From Eupeodes corollae (taxonomy: Eukaryota > Arthropoda > Insecta > Diptera > Syrphidae): DNA of 64,000 bases. Each line of letters starts with the position of its first letter. Position 1 is the first letter of the stretch. The position numbers were made by a program, and so were the translations under genes. The stretch covers positions 44,465,946 to 44,529,945 of the forward strand of contig NC_079148.1 in assembly GCF_945859685.1 (NCBI RefSeq). Direction: 5' to 3'. Positions 33,416 through 45,478 of this stretch are shown piece by piece. The notes under the pieces were generated by a model. It saw only the letters and a list, made by a program, of their open reading frames with translations, did no database searches and had not been told where the DNA came from.

Positions 33416-34540
33416 ATTATACGCTCGAAATTGGGCTCAAGGGTAAACTGATGGGCATTCCTAGATGTTCCGGTATTACGGATGAATTTTTTAAGGGGAT
33501 GAATATTTTAATATATGAGATCACCCGTGGACCAATTACTACGAAAGCCATACTGCCGGTGATTAGGAAGCTTTCGTTCTTGAAGATATTTCTTGAGCTG
33601 AGAATTGATCAGCGATTCGAAGCTCGGAAAGAAGAGACGTAAGTGCAATTGGACGATAGCTTAAGGGTGAGGAGGATTCATCTTTCTTAGGAACAGGCTG
33701 AACAAATGCTGTTTTCCGGCAGAGATACTATGAGGGCCATTGTATTTGTGCATGTCGAGGTCTTTAAGAACTCTAGTAACTTAAAAAGTTCGAAAGAAGG
33801 TTCGTCCAACAGAATCGTTTGCACTTTCAACTATAGGATGATAAATGTGACTCATCATCATGTGGATCAACAGTAAACTGTCCTGCAAGCAAATCGGCTT
33901 TATCAATCGAGCTCAAAAAAGGACTGTCATTGGAAAAGAGCGTTGGAACCTACGATTATTTAGTGCTTCGCACACTTTTGACCAGAAATTTGTACTACAT
34001 TTGGGACATTGTAGTATTTTCTGGTTATTCAAACATTTAATGCTTTAAAAATGTTCGGTATAGATCTTTCTAACTTGTTTAAACCGATTTTCCTCAGTTG
34101 AATGGGCCTCATACTTCCGGAAACGTACTTACTCGATCCTTATAACCTCTTTACACCTCGAATCAAATCATGAGTTTTCTCGGGTTCAATAAATGTTACC
34201 CTATTCGGGATACGATTCGTCATTTCTCAATTCTCAGTTAAAATTCCTGAAGAAGACATTAATTCCGTCAAAGTTTGGTTATCATATTGTCAAATGGTTC
34301 TCGTAGGGATTTTACTTTAAGTGGGGTTTTTGGCATAAGAAATCTACTAAAATTAAAAACATTGATTTTAACTTTCCTGGTTCATGCATGAACCGGCTCT
34401 CCATAGCCTGAGCCGCAATCAAGTTCTCGTGCAAAAATTTTAAAACCTCATTATAAGCCGTTTTGGCGAAGTTAATTATGCACCCTGATGCTGCGATTTC
34501 ACCCATTTGGACTTATTTTGGTAGGAAAACCTATGTTTAC
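33416..34540 (-). pseudogene. Jockey-type LINE copy D2, RT core deleted
   Basis: The minus strand, with frame changes, reads the RT finger region: LSYRPIALTSLLS near 33615-33665, then INSQLKKYLQERKLPNHRQY near 33550-33610. It then joins directly to the C-terminal region (RNAHQFTLEPNF, about 33425-33460). The whole catalytic core (motifs A to C) and most of the thumb are missing. The upstream part (about 33700-34540) is degenerate linker sequence. Family D is also seen at 38738-39490 and 43605-44870. Confidence 0.7.
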
Positions 34541-34868
34541 CTACAATCTGAAACCAATTCCAGCATTTATGACCAATGTTTTCGAATATTATCCTTGAGC
34601 TACAGCTCGAACATGGTCTTGGATAATTAGTCTTCCCTCTCCATCCTGTTGCATATATTACAGATGATTGGAAGATCTGCTCTGTGAGGCATATAGTTCA
34701 GGTTTAGAATTTCAGCTCGTAGTCTGACCATCAGAGATATTTCCCTGGCACTAAGCTCATCATGGAAGTAGTTTAACTGCTGCAAATTGTGGTTAAGCTG
34801 AAAGTAGACCATATGATGTAAGGAGTTTGAAGCTTCATCCATGTACTTGGTTCTAGCTGCTTCATCTA

Positions 34869-35860
34869 GGTTAGGTAAGGTTAGGTTATAGTGGCTGTCC
34901 AAGATGGAACGGACACACTTAGGCCAGTTTAATGACCCATAGTGATACCACATGAATCTTGAGGCTTCCTCCTAAGCTCAATGGAACTAGTTAGAGTCCC
35001 TTACGAAACGTGAGAGGCTGATTATACCGATATGATTTAGATCGTTTAGATCGTTAAAGAAGAATTCTCCTAGGTAATTCTTGCGTTTTCGAGCTAGAGC
35101 AGGGCATGTGCAGAGAAGATGAAGAACCGTTTCTTCCTCTTCCTCGTCCATACAGTTTCTGCAAAAGTCATTTGAGAATACGCCTAGTCTCGTGGCGTGC
35201 TTTCCTATTAGACAGTGTCCGGTTATGACACCTATTATTGAGCTTATATGCGATCTGCTTAGAGAGAGCAAGCACCTTGAACGTTTTAAATCCAGTGTTG
35301 GCCAGATGTTTTTTGTGGCTTGACACGTGGTGATGTTGGTCCACCTGGTGCCCGCCCTCCTCACAGCGTCTTTCATTAGTAGCAATTTACAAGTAGCGAT
35401 TGGTATGCCAGTACTTGCCAAACGTGGTAGGATGGGCTGTACTGTACCGTTCCTGGCGAGTTCATCTGCCTTACAGTTACCTGGAATGTCTCTATGGCCC
35501 GGCACCCAGCAAAGGTGAATATTAAACTGTTGCGCCATCTCCATTAGAGATGATCGACAGTTATGGACTGTTATAGAGTTTGTAGAGACTGAGTCCAGAG
35601 ATCTGATAGCGGCCTGGCTGTCAGAGAAAATACGGATATCAGATGTTGATATCACGTTTTCTTTGAGCCAAGACAAGACTTCCTTAATCGCCAAAAGTTC
35701 CGCCTGGAACACGCTACAATGATTGGGAAGGCGGAATGAGAGACTTAATTTCAGTCGTTCAGAGTACACACCACCACCAACCCCTTCTTTGGTCTTTGAG
35801 CCATCTGTGTAAAAGTGGATTGACTCATCCTCCAAGAATGTCCTATCCTCCCAAAAAGAT
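34869..35860 (-). pseudogene. LOA-like LINE copy A3 with exact 12-bp TSD
   Basis: A 5'-truncated copy consisting of the RNase H domain, C-terminal knuckle and 3' UTR. The 282-residue frame at 34987-35835 is open throughout. It reads FYTDGSKTKEGVGGG (first catalytic Asp region), FQAELLAIKEVLSWLKENV (Glu), IRIFSDSQAAIRSLDSV (Asp), CWVPGHRDIPGNCKADELAR (His/Asp), then CRNCMDEEEEETVLHLLCTC. The 3' end is CCTAACCTTACCTAACC. CTGCTTCATCTA is found at 34857-34868 and 35861-35872, giving exact borders and a length of 992 bases. It lies in the same orientation as its host, LINE C1. Confidence 0.93.
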
Positions 35861-36239
35861 CTGCTTCATCTACCTTGGAAATAATTGGGTACATGTCCTT
35901 TTTTAATTTGGAAAAGTCCTCGACATTACAAACCGAATTAATTCCACAATTTTCTGCCAATTCAAGCCATTAGCGATACCATCCAATCCTTGAATTGATA
36001 GCCTTAAGAGCTGATATTTTGGGTAAACGATAGTCTGCCAAATTTAAGCTTCTAATTATGTAATCCACTTGCAGTTTTAATGTTTTCACAAAAAGTAGAG
36101 AAGTTCCCGTTTTTAGCATTATGACATAGTTCGGTGTGATAGCTGCCAAATAGAAAGCTCGTTTAAAGTAGAAGATCAATAGCTTTTCCACCATCTCATA
36201 ATATTTACTTCCCCAAGTTTGTGTAGCGTTAGGCATAAT

Positions 36240-36776
36240 GGGCGGTGTGAATAAAAACGAGTATGACGAGTATTTACTTACAAGTAAAATGTAACGAGTA
36301 TTTAAACTCCAAGTAAACCGATGTGAATAAAGCGTCGAGTTTACTTGTGACCGTGTTCTCGTCAACCCGAGGGTTTACTAGCAAGTATTTACTCGCGAGA
36401 CAACTGAATTCACAAAAAAGGCAAGTAAATACTTGTAGCGCCACACAGACTACGCATCATTTACTGTTGTGACTTGTTCTGTTTTCGCCTAACGTTCTGT
36501 TTTCGCCTAAACTGAGCCATCTTTCGTGTACAAGTACGACTGCAAGTCTGGGGTCGGGTTGACTTGCGAGTAGACGAATATTTACTTGCTACAGAAGTAT
36601 TTACTTGCGTTTATTCACACCAAAATTGGCATTTTTCCGGGTTTTACTAGCCTCTCAAGTATTTACTCGCGAGTAAGAGTAAATACTTGTTTTATTCAAT
36701 TCAATTTTGGCGTTTACTTGTAATTTTGATATGTTCAAGTATTTACTTGTCCTACTCGTTTTTATTTACACCGCCC
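36240..36776. mobile_element. 537-bp terminal-inverted-repeat element (MITE), 3-bp TSD
   Basis: The left end GGGCGGTGTGAATAAAAACG and the right end CGTTTTTATTTACACCGCCC are inverted copies with one mismatch, and similarity continues inward (GAGTATGACGAGTATTTACT against its complement). The flanks are AAT on both sides (36237-36239 and 36777-36779). It carries no protein and is full of ACAAGTAAATACTTG-like units. The 3-bp TSD and GGG start suggest a PIF/Harbinger relative, although the usual TWA target is not matched. It interrupts LINE C1. Confidence 0.82.
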
Positions 36777-37625
36777 AATGGATTCTGCTACCGTTTCAAA
36801 AATTTTGTCTTTGCTACTATGAGCCACACAATCGTTCGTGAAACATATTTTCCATGTGAGGTTTATCGCCATTTTCGCTTTTTTAAGCTTTTCACTAAAG
36901 TGTTTCCCCATACTTAAGTTCTTCATGAAGGTAACTCCTAGGTATTTAAACTCTTTAACCACTTCAATCAATTCTCCATTGAATTTCCACTTTTGGTTAG
37001 AGCAATTTCTCCCTCCATGTTTTTTTAAGATCATCACTTTCGACTTCTCTAAATTGACAATTAATCACCAAAGTTTGGAATATTCGTGTATCCGATTAAT
37101 CATTAGTTGAAGTGATTCTGGAGTATATGCGAGCAGTACAATGTCGTCTGCAAATAGCAGAGCTTTAATCAGCGTCCCCGCATAAGCAATACCTTCGGGC
37201 AACCAGTCGATTAGATCCTCTATGAATATTGCAAATAAAAGCGGGCTTAGTGTGCAACCTTGCCTAACCCCTGATGCAAATTGGAACCAATCAGACTTTT
37301 CTTCACCATTCCACACAGCAGCTCGAGTGTCTTCATATATGTTTTCAATTAGTCTGCCAATCTTCAGAGACTCTCCTTTTTCGAACAGCTTATAGATTAG
37401 CAATTTACGATCCACAGTATTGAACGCAGCTTTGAAGTCAATGAAGAACACGTAGAGTTTTTTGTCTTGGTCTTAAAATTAATCTGCAATACTCCTCAGC
37501 ACAAACATATAATCAACAGTTGAATACCCTTGTCTAAAGCCGGCTTGAAATTCTTTTAATTATTTATTTTCTTTATCCATGTTGACAGTCTTCGTTGCAT
37601 TATTGCGGTAAATATTTTAAAGGAT

Positions 37626-38737
37626 GTATTAAAATTAAAGAATTATAAAACAAAACAATTGGTATAAAGTGACGACAATATTTTTTAACAACATTTCTAA
37701 CTATGTATTCTAATGGATCTTTCTGGTCTTGTACATAATTGGTTCAGAAATCAATTATGTTTTTCAAAAAATTGAATTTCTTTTTATCAGTGCACCATAG
37801 TGAGTGACCGAATAATCGATTGCCATCAGAGCTCCTACATATCGTCCTCCCTGTGATGTGGTGTAGATGGAAAAGCTGCAGTTGGTGCAATCTAACATCG
37901 CTATATAGGTTAGGTATTTTTGTATGAATGAATGTATATGTATACCATCACTGGCTGCCAACTACTATTCAGTGTGCTTTAATGGTAAATGCATTTGGTA
38001 TTGGCTTATGCAAATTTAAGTTCGTCTCTATGCTATAGAGCATGACCCGCACACAAGTTGTCATCGTGTCATTTCATTGCAATTGAAAACCACAAACGCA
38101 TTTCTTTTTGCCAAAGCATCAAGCAATGTCCTTTATTAATTGACAGAAGAACTCTGTACTTAAAGTTGACCTTAATTAATGGACGATGATGATGATGACG
38201 ATGACGACGAGAATGAGAACGAGAACAAAAACGAGGACGACGGACGTTAAACCGCACTCACAGAGAATAGGAATGAATAATATATAGTTTGATGCGCTTC
38301 AAAGCTGCCCCTCCCAACCTTTATATCCTTTTGCCTTTGTCACTTTGCATTTGATGGTAAGTATATCAAATACACTACTTGTTTCATTAAGTAAAACCGC
38401 AAATTTGACATTTGCAATCATTAAATCAACTTAAGACACTGACTCTCTGATGTAGCGACTTGTGTGGTTGAAATAAACATGTTTAGCTCTGATGACAAAA
38501 ACAAGAAGAACTGTCAAGCACAATGATACCACAGGATTGATTATCATATAAACAAAACCGAAGATTGGTTATAAATCACATTCACTATCAACTCATATGG
38601 CAAACCCCAGAAAAATACTTTTTTTTATTTGGTGTTTTTAACAGTACAAGTATTTAATTAATTATTAAGGAAAAGCTCTGACATTTGTGTGTTTTGTTTT
38701 TCTGTCACACTAACAAAGCAATATTCGATTAAAATAA
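37626..38737. other. No gene seen; short (GAT/GAC)n tract
   Basis: AT-rich sequence. A purine-rich tract of GATGATGATGATGACGATGACGACG type lies at about 38184-38235. The right edge adjoins a jockey-type fragment. No domain was recognised. Confidence 0.55.
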
Positions 38738-39490
38738 TAGTGTCCTGGATACGAATCTCACCATATTTTCACATTCGTTTCCAGATTTACAACCCTCCTC
38801 TTCGAATGTGGGACTGCAACGGCAAAATATGATAAGCTCAATAAATTCCAATCTACACAATATTTTACCATGAGGATTAAAAATCTTGGAATTGAATGCT
38901 TTGAAAACCTTAGGCTGTCTTGTATCGTTAAAGCTAGAAATACCCTCTTTGGCACTATCTATGAGTGGCACTTGCATCAAAGAAAAAAAATCTTGACATC
39001 TTCGGAATGTGCATCGGCAACAACCTTTTGTGGAGCGATCACATACAAGACATTTTTCTCTCCGTCTGATCTGGCTACAATCTACAAAATCTTAGTACGT
39101 CCGAAACTTGAATATACCTCTCATCTCTGTACTGGTGCTCCAGTAACTTATTTAAACCTCTTGGCAGCATCCAAAGAAGAGCTTTAAAATGATTGGTGAC
39201 ATTAACATTATCAGTACTATTACGTCACTCGAACATCTCCGTAAAATTTCTTGTCTTACCTTTGCTCTAGTGAAATAGGTAGTTGCATTCTTCCCTTTAA
39301 CCATTATACCCACGCTTCTAGGAATGCCCATCAGTTTACCCTTGAGCCCAACTTCGGCGGAACTATGAAGTACAGAGATTCATTTTTTAACCGTACTACG
39401 CGAATGTGGAATGCCTTGCTACGCTCTATCTTTTCCTATCATTGCAATATTCAAAACCCTTTTAGTATTCACTAATTATAAAAAAAAGGT
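38738..39490 (+). pseudogene. Jockey-type LINE copy D4, C-terminal half
   Basis: Starts just after the catalytic site (LQRQNMISSINSNLHNIL near 38812-38866). It continues with SPSDLATIYKILVRPKLEYT (39060-39120), RNAHQFTLEPNFGGTMKYRD (about 39322-39380) and TTRMWNALLRSIFSYHCNIQ (about 39395-39455). It ends in a short A-rich stretch. Frame breaks occur near 38920-39050 and 39180-39290. The end of the protein has the wording typical of jockey-clade elements. Confidence 0.82.
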
Positions 39491-39870
39491 AAAACTCAAC
39501 ATACAATAAACTGTATGATATTTTTACAAGGTCTTTTAGATACAGTTTAAATTATTTTAATATCTTACAAAGTTTCTAGAAATTCTCATTTCTTGTGATT
39601 AAGACTTATATTTGAGATTTAAGAAATATTGAATGTAATGCTTTGGAATCAATTTTGAGTGTTGATTTTCAATTTAATTTCAATTACCTCAACAAATGTC
39701 CAAAATACCCGGTTTCAACATTACAATCATATTTTTGAAATATATTTCAGTTTAGAGAGGAGTTTCTTTACACAAGCAAAAATTACTTGAAATCGATGTG
39801 CCTATTTAAAATGGTTTAACATAAATGTTTAAAAGGTTAATTTTTTAAGATTAAAATACCGATTTAATTG

Positions 39871-40026
39871 ATGAAAATAATACTAAGAATCTCAAATTGT
39901 TACAAATGTTCGGAAGAAGAAGAGACTTCCATAAAAGAAATGCTACAACTTCATCTTCAAAGAATTGATAAACATGATTTGAATATCAAACAGCTAAGCG
40001 AAAAAGTCGCTCTTAAGAAACAATGA
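39871..40026 (+). pseudogene. C-terminal remnant of ORF1 of LINE E
   Basis: A 51-codon frame, MKIILRISNCYKC to KVALKKQ, ending in TGA at 40024-40026. The stop overlaps the ORF2 ATG (40023-40025) as ATGA, the arrangement seen when ORF2 is translated by re-initiation after ORF1. Only this spacing and the acidic, Gln-rich, coiled-coil-like content support the ORF1 call; no zinc knuckle is left. Confidence 0.45.
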
Positions 40027-42600
40027 TGGACAAAACACTTAAAATCGCTACATGGAATGCAAACGGTCTTATACAACATTCTTCCGAACTAAAAATCTTT
40101 TTAGATCTAGAACATATCGATATTTGCCTGGTGTCCGAATCTCATTTCTCCAATGAGCAAAGTCTAGATAGTGTAATAGAAAACTATTCATGTTACCACG
40201 CTCCACATTTAGCTGACAAGCAAGAAGTGGATCGGCGATTCTTATAAAAAAAAGCTTAAAACAGTATGAAGTAATCAAGTATTAGTATTGGTATGAAAAA
40301 GAAAGAGTTTAAGATAGCAGCTATATACTGCCCACTAAGGCGCTCCCCGACAGAAGATGACTATACAGATCTATTCAATCTTCTTGGGCATAACTGTCTT
40401 GTTGGTAGAGACTTAAATGCGAAACACACCCATTGGGGTTCAAGACTTATATGAACAAAAGGCAAAAGACTTTTCCAAGCAGGCCGTAAATATAATTGCA
40501 AAATTCTATTCCTCCACGTCGCCAACTTACTGGCCTTCCGATACTTACAAAATACCAGACCTTGTTGACTTTTTCATAGCTAAAGGTATCAAACGAAATT
40601 ACATTAGTGTCGAAGGCAATTATGAACTGTCATCAGATCATACTCCAGTGATTCTATCACTAAGTGAATCGGAAGTACTAGAAAAAAGTAATCCAAAGCT
40701 TGTGAATAAGAAAACAAACTGGAGTGATTTTAGAGAAAGGCTTTTAAGTTTTATAAATTTAAGATCTCCCATGGATACAATCGAGCAAATTGACCATAAA
40801 GTGAAACAATTTATTGCTGATGTGCAACAGGCGCTGAAGAAAGTACTCCAACATTTTCTAATAGAAGACAAAATGAAATAAAATATCCTTTAGAGATTAG
40901 AGAGTTGATAATAGAGAAAAGAAGAGCTCGAAGAAAATGGCAAAATACTAGATTTCCGGTTGATAAAACAACGTTTAACCGTATAAGCAACAATCTTAAA
41001 AAACAAATTTACAAATTCAAAAATGATTCACTCAGTACATTCCTAAGAAATTTAACGACTGAATCGATTTTTTGCTATGGAAAGCAGCCAAGAGCCTGAA
41101 AAGACAGCAGTTACAAAACTCGCCCTTGAAATCTCACGATGGGAAATGGATCGGTAACCGGAAAGAAAAAGCTAACTTTTTCGCTGAACATTTTGCGTAG
41201 TTTTTAAGCCATACTCATCAAAATAGCTAACATTTTGCTGATAAGATAGATGAAAGTGAATAACCAGTTGTAAGACTTAAAGAAATAAAAAGTATGTGTT
41301 TACATCAACTATCAAATAAAAAATCACTAGGTTACGATCTAATTACTGCTCAGGTTATGAAAAAAATGCCAAGCCTTCATAAAACTCCAAAATATTATAA
41401 AGGCATGCCTTAAGCACCGGTATGTCCCACACCATTGGAAAATTGCTGAAGTAATAGTCATACCAAAGCAAGGTAAACCACCTAAAGAAGTGACAGCTTA
41501 CAGACCAATATCGCTAATACCAATTATTTCAAAAGTTTTTGAAAAACTGGTACTGAAGAGACTTAGAAAAATCATAGAAGAAACCATCAGTTTGGCTTTA
41601 GAAATAAACATTCCACGATAGACCAAGTTCATAGAATATCGGATGTAATAGAAAAGGCATAAGAAGAAAAACTCAAGCTTTTGACAAGGTTTGTCATGAG
41701 GGACTTTAGTACAAACTGCAAAGGGATCTTCCCAGGCAGTATTTTGAAATATTAAAATCGTACATCTCAAAACGATTGTTTAGAGTAAGGTCCTATCAAG
41801 AATACTCGGAATTGAAGAAAATAGAAGCCGGTGTGCCACAAGGAAGTGTCCTAGGTCCTACCCTGTATTTACTATACACAAGGGATATTCCAGTTTGTAA
41901 TCACACCATAATGGCTACTTTTGCAGATGATACCGCAATTTTGGTACCCGATAAATGGGTATTTAAGGCAGTAAAACTACAAAATGCCGTTGACACAGTG
42001 AGAGCTTGAATCGAAAAATGTCGTATCAAACTCAATGAAACAAAATCTTCACACATAAAGCTTACAAATAAAAAGATAAACAATATTCCAATATTCATTA
42101 GTAATCAATATTCATTAGTAATCAAGCTGTACCAATACGGTCAAATACCTTGGAATGACTTTGGATGCAAAGCTTAAGTGGAAAGAGCACATCAAAAAGA
42201 AAAGAGAAGAACTAAACTTGAAATATAGATTTATCGACCAAAACAAAATAATGCTCTATAATCAAGTACTAAAGCCTGTTTGGACCTATGAAATCCAATT
42301 ATGAGGCTGTACAAAGAAAACAAATACCGAAATCATCCAAAAATTCAAAAACTTCTTAAATACAAAAAACCATGTTCGGAGATTAAGAAGAACCAAGCCA
42401 TGAGCTTATGGTCTAAGAAAACATGGGAAAGTAATAGAAGTTTAAACTTCCCCCAAAGTGATTGTAAAAAGTTAAGAAAGAAAAATCTGTAGTCGATGCT
42501 TCACGATTGGTCTTGATGAAGAGGTGGTTTTAGTGGTTAAGAGTCCCACACTACTTGGTGTCGAATACTGCCAAGTGTCTGTTGAAAATTTCTTTCTGTC
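40023..42600 (+). pseudogene. Jockey-type LINE E, ORF2 remnant
   Basis: The endonuclease starts MMDKTLKIATWNANGLIQ at 40023, with VSESHF (catalytic Glu) near 40130, GRDLNAKHTHWG near 40403-40440 and SSDHTP near 40630-40648. The RT follows: YRPISLIPIISKVFEKLVL near 41500-41560, motif A damaged by deletion (a trace FDKVCHEGL near 41680), then GVPQGSVLGPTLYLLY at 41830-41880 and an intact FADDTAIL near 41923-41946. Frameshifts occur near 40250, 40440, 40880, 41100 and 41650. A worn 3' UTR runs to about 42600. Jockey-clade layout without RNase H. It is distinct from the element at 16600-21191. Confidence 0.82.
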
Positions 42601-43604
42601 AAAAAAATAATGTTTTGAAAATTTAAGAAAATACTTAAATACTTCAACTGAATATTTAAGATAGCGATTTTAGATTCACTTCATGAATTTAAATATTCTC
42701 AAAATGTCTCATATATGTGTTTTTTTAAGCTTTAAATAGATATATCTCAAAAACCTAAAATGATATATAATTTGAATAAGAACCATCAAAATCCACCGTA
42801 AAAGGGCAATTTGAAACAAAACCTAGTCGACTAATGTTATTTTTCAAAATTTTTAGAATCAAGTTGAAGAAAGATTTTTTTCTGTAAAGTAGTACTAGGT
42901 TCCTCCTAAAAACCTTGTGATTGTTTTTGACTATATTGCTGTGTGGCTATGTGGCTTGAATGGTATTGGGTTTAAGTACTTGAATCGTTACCGTAACAGT
43001 AGCACAGTAGCATATTAGTCCGGTGAAATTTGCGCCCGAACTTACAGATATAAAACTCTGTGGGTGTTTTATTTCGTGTAAATTTTCTTTAGAGAAAAAA
43101 ACTTTAAAAAACGAAATGAGTTTTGTATATTTTTTACAACGTTGTTTTGCTGTCTTTTCTGTCTAGTTTTCAAGCTAATTTTCAAAAAACACTTAAATGG
43201 GCTTATCTTAAGATTGAGCGCCTGTCGCTAAGGTTAAAGTTTTGTCATATTATTTTTAATATTTAACTTAATTATTTGTTTCGTGCAAATATAAGCCCAT
43301 GTCACAAGCAGAAAACTTGCCAAGTAAACTAGTTACTTCTCCTTTTTAAAGTGTCTTTCAATAATGGTTCCGAGCTTTGGCGGTTGATCTAACAAATTTT
43401 TTGTCGTTCATCCAAAATGTTTCAAAGCCAGAAATATCAATTATATTTGGTGCAGCAATACAGCTCAAGGCATGGTCAAGTTTTCTGTAGTAAAAGTGAT
43501 GTAAACGGGCCACCAAGAAAGAGCGATTAGACTACGTTTTGGGTATGGTTTCATTTCTTTTTCCAAAGAATGGAAAGTTTTAAATTTTTCATTTGCTTAA
43601 ACCA
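42601..43604. other. No gene seen, about 1 kb
   Basis: AT-rich sequence with short ORFs only. No domain, RNA gene or shared repeat was recognised. Confidence 0.55.
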
Positions 43605-44870
43605 TAACCATAATAAAGAACGAAAGCTTATTAATTGCTCTTATGGCTTTCGTTGCAATAGGTCTCATGGTTTATCTCACAGAACAATTGAACAAATCTT
43701 TACATCGTTTTGAAGAAAGTAAGATTATTGGACTTAATATTTCAAAGGCATTTGATAGAGTCTGGCATCAAGCTCTCTTATCAAAAATGCGTGCTTTTGG
43801 TATAGATGAATTTTTTTTTTGTTGAGTTAGAAATTATTTTTCGGACCGTTCAATTAAAGTCGTATTGGACGGGTTCAAATCTGATATGCACAAAATAAAA
43901 GCTGGTGTGCCCCAGGGCTCCGTTTTGTCTCCAATTCTCCTCCTTGTATTCATAAATGATATTTTGTTTGAAACTTCTAACCAAATACATTGTTTCGCTA
44001 ATGACAGTACCCTCTACTTTTCATATTCATTTTTAGATTCTCATCCTTGTTTTTCGGATAAAGACAGCCAACGGCAGCATATGACAAGCTCATTAAATTC
44101 TGATCTTGACAGCATTGTTCAATGGGAATTCAAAACCATGTGGAATTTAAAGCTTCGAAAACTCAATGCTGTCTACTGTCACAAAAGCGTAATCCTTCCC
44201 CAATGGCACTATTAATCATGGGTGGTACTTCCATCAAGGAGATTGCATCGAGGAGATTGAACAACTAACAGTCCTAGGTATGTACATCACAAACCATTTG
44301 AGTGATCACATATTTGACATCGCCAAAAATGCTCCTAAGTGTTTAGGTTTTCTCCAACAGTGCAAGACGTTTTTTACCCCTTCTGATCTGGCTATAAGTT
44401 AAAAAGCTTTTATTCGTCCTTAACTCGATTTGAAAAAGAAATCTAAAAATGATTGGAGATAGGGCTCTTACCGGGACATTCTCTTGAACACCACGGCAAG
44501 GTCTCATGTCTGTCATTGATTTATCGTTACTTTTATAAACAATGCTCTTTTGAAATAGCCAGTTGCATTCCTGCCCTTAAATAATTCAACCGTAATACCC
44601 GTAGTGCTGGGAATGCCCATCAGTTTACCCTAGAACCCAATTTCGGACGTACTGTTAAGTACAGAGATTCTTTCCTTAGCCGCACTACAAGAATACGGAA
44701 TGCTTTACCGGGCTCAATACTTCCCACTCACTACAATGTGCAGACATTCAAAACTAATATACTTCGTTTTCTCCTTTCTTATTTTATCCTCCTTTTCTTA
44801 TTGCTCTCACTGTGTTTAATCTTTCGTCTTTATCCTTTCCATATATCCGACCGCAATTATATAGTATATC
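43605..44870 (+). pseudogene. Jockey-type LINE copy D1, RT to 3' end
   Basis: Begins in the RT finger region, with motif A as GLNISKAFDRVWHQALLSKM (about 43730-43790) and motif B as AGVPQGSVLSPILLLVFIND (43902-43960). Motif C reads FANDSTLY (about 43995-44018), where the first catalytic Asp has become Asn. The thumb and C-terminus follow (SDHIFDIAKNAPKCLGF near 44305-44355, AHQFTLEPNFGRTVKYRDSF near 44617-44675). The tail is pyrimidine-rich. The stop at about 43822 and further frameshifts show it is dead. It is the fullest family D copy in the window. Confidence 0.85.
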
Positions 44871-44977
44871 TACCAACATATGTACATATACTTATGCCTT
44901 GAACTTCAACTGATTTCACCTACCGCTACCACTGCCGCCGCAACCAACGCCACCGCATGCAGATAGGTGTATAAGAT

Positions 44978-45478
44978 TTAACCTTTTACAGCATTTAAGC
45001 CATTCCATTCTTCTAACATCACCATCAGCATCAACATCAACATCAGCACAACAAAACACTTTAAATCCTTCATATCAATCCAAACACTCGTGCCCCTTCC
45101 ATTATGTACATTATTTTCCATCGAATATTCCCCAGTGGAGGGTGAGAAGCTATATCTACCTGCTTCTGTTTCTGTTTCATATGTAATGATATATATAGAG
45201 ACTTGAAGCTTGTGAGATTTAACTGCCATCAGACAGGTGCCAAAAAAATGTAAAACCTCCTCGTGAACTGTAACCTCTGTTTGACGATGCGATGGGAGAA
45301 GGGTTATTTTGTGGGGTTTGGGGTCATCAGGCAGATTGATATTCAAACCATCAACGAAATCATGCCAACTTAGTTCAGTTGAAAGAATGTTATAAGTCAG
45401 GAAGAGTGAACTGCGACGGTATAGGTATAAAGAGCACAAAGATTGAAGTGATTTAGACTGAGGAGTGACGGGGGACAC
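44978..45478 (-). other. Unexplained 166-codon open frame
   Basis: Longest open frame not assigned to a mobile element. It starts MSPVTPQSKSLQSLCSLYLY and ends in a repetitive VLMLMLMLMVML stretch that comes from a CATCAGCATCAACATCAAC tract, then NAVKG. I recognise no domain, signal peptide or family. The composition is unremarkable and no splice-site or neighbour evidence supports it, so chance openness remains likely. Confidence 0.25.

Larger units (their letters stand above)
34556..37625 (-). pseudogene. LINE family C copy C1, carrying two nested insertions
   Basis: Minus-strand RT-encoding LINE. EFQAGFRQGYSTVDYMF lies near 37510-37560, motif A FFIDFKAAFNTVD near 37410-37450, motif B GVRQGCTLSPLLFAIF near 37220-37270, and motif C LLFADDIVLLA near 37130-37165. 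FKYLGVTF lies near 36940. A C-terminal block with CNICNRMERED lies at about 34627-34660. It is interrupted by a 537-bp inverted-repeat element (36240-36776) and a LOA-like LINE (34869-35860). Taking away each insert plus one copy of its TSD leaves the reading frame in register. Independent stops occur near 37080 (TGA), near 35970 and just upstream of motif A. No RNase H domain. The clade is uncertain (CR1/Daphne-like in style). Confidence 0.82.

Noticed and set aside
35327..35518. Plus-strand open frame inside LINE copy A3
   Set aside because: It is the antisense shadow of the RNase H coding region.
45001..45045. CATCAGCATCAACATCAAC stretch as a possible CRISPR or minisatellite
   Set aside because: It is only about 45 bases of degenerate hexanucleotide-like sequence with no spacer structure.
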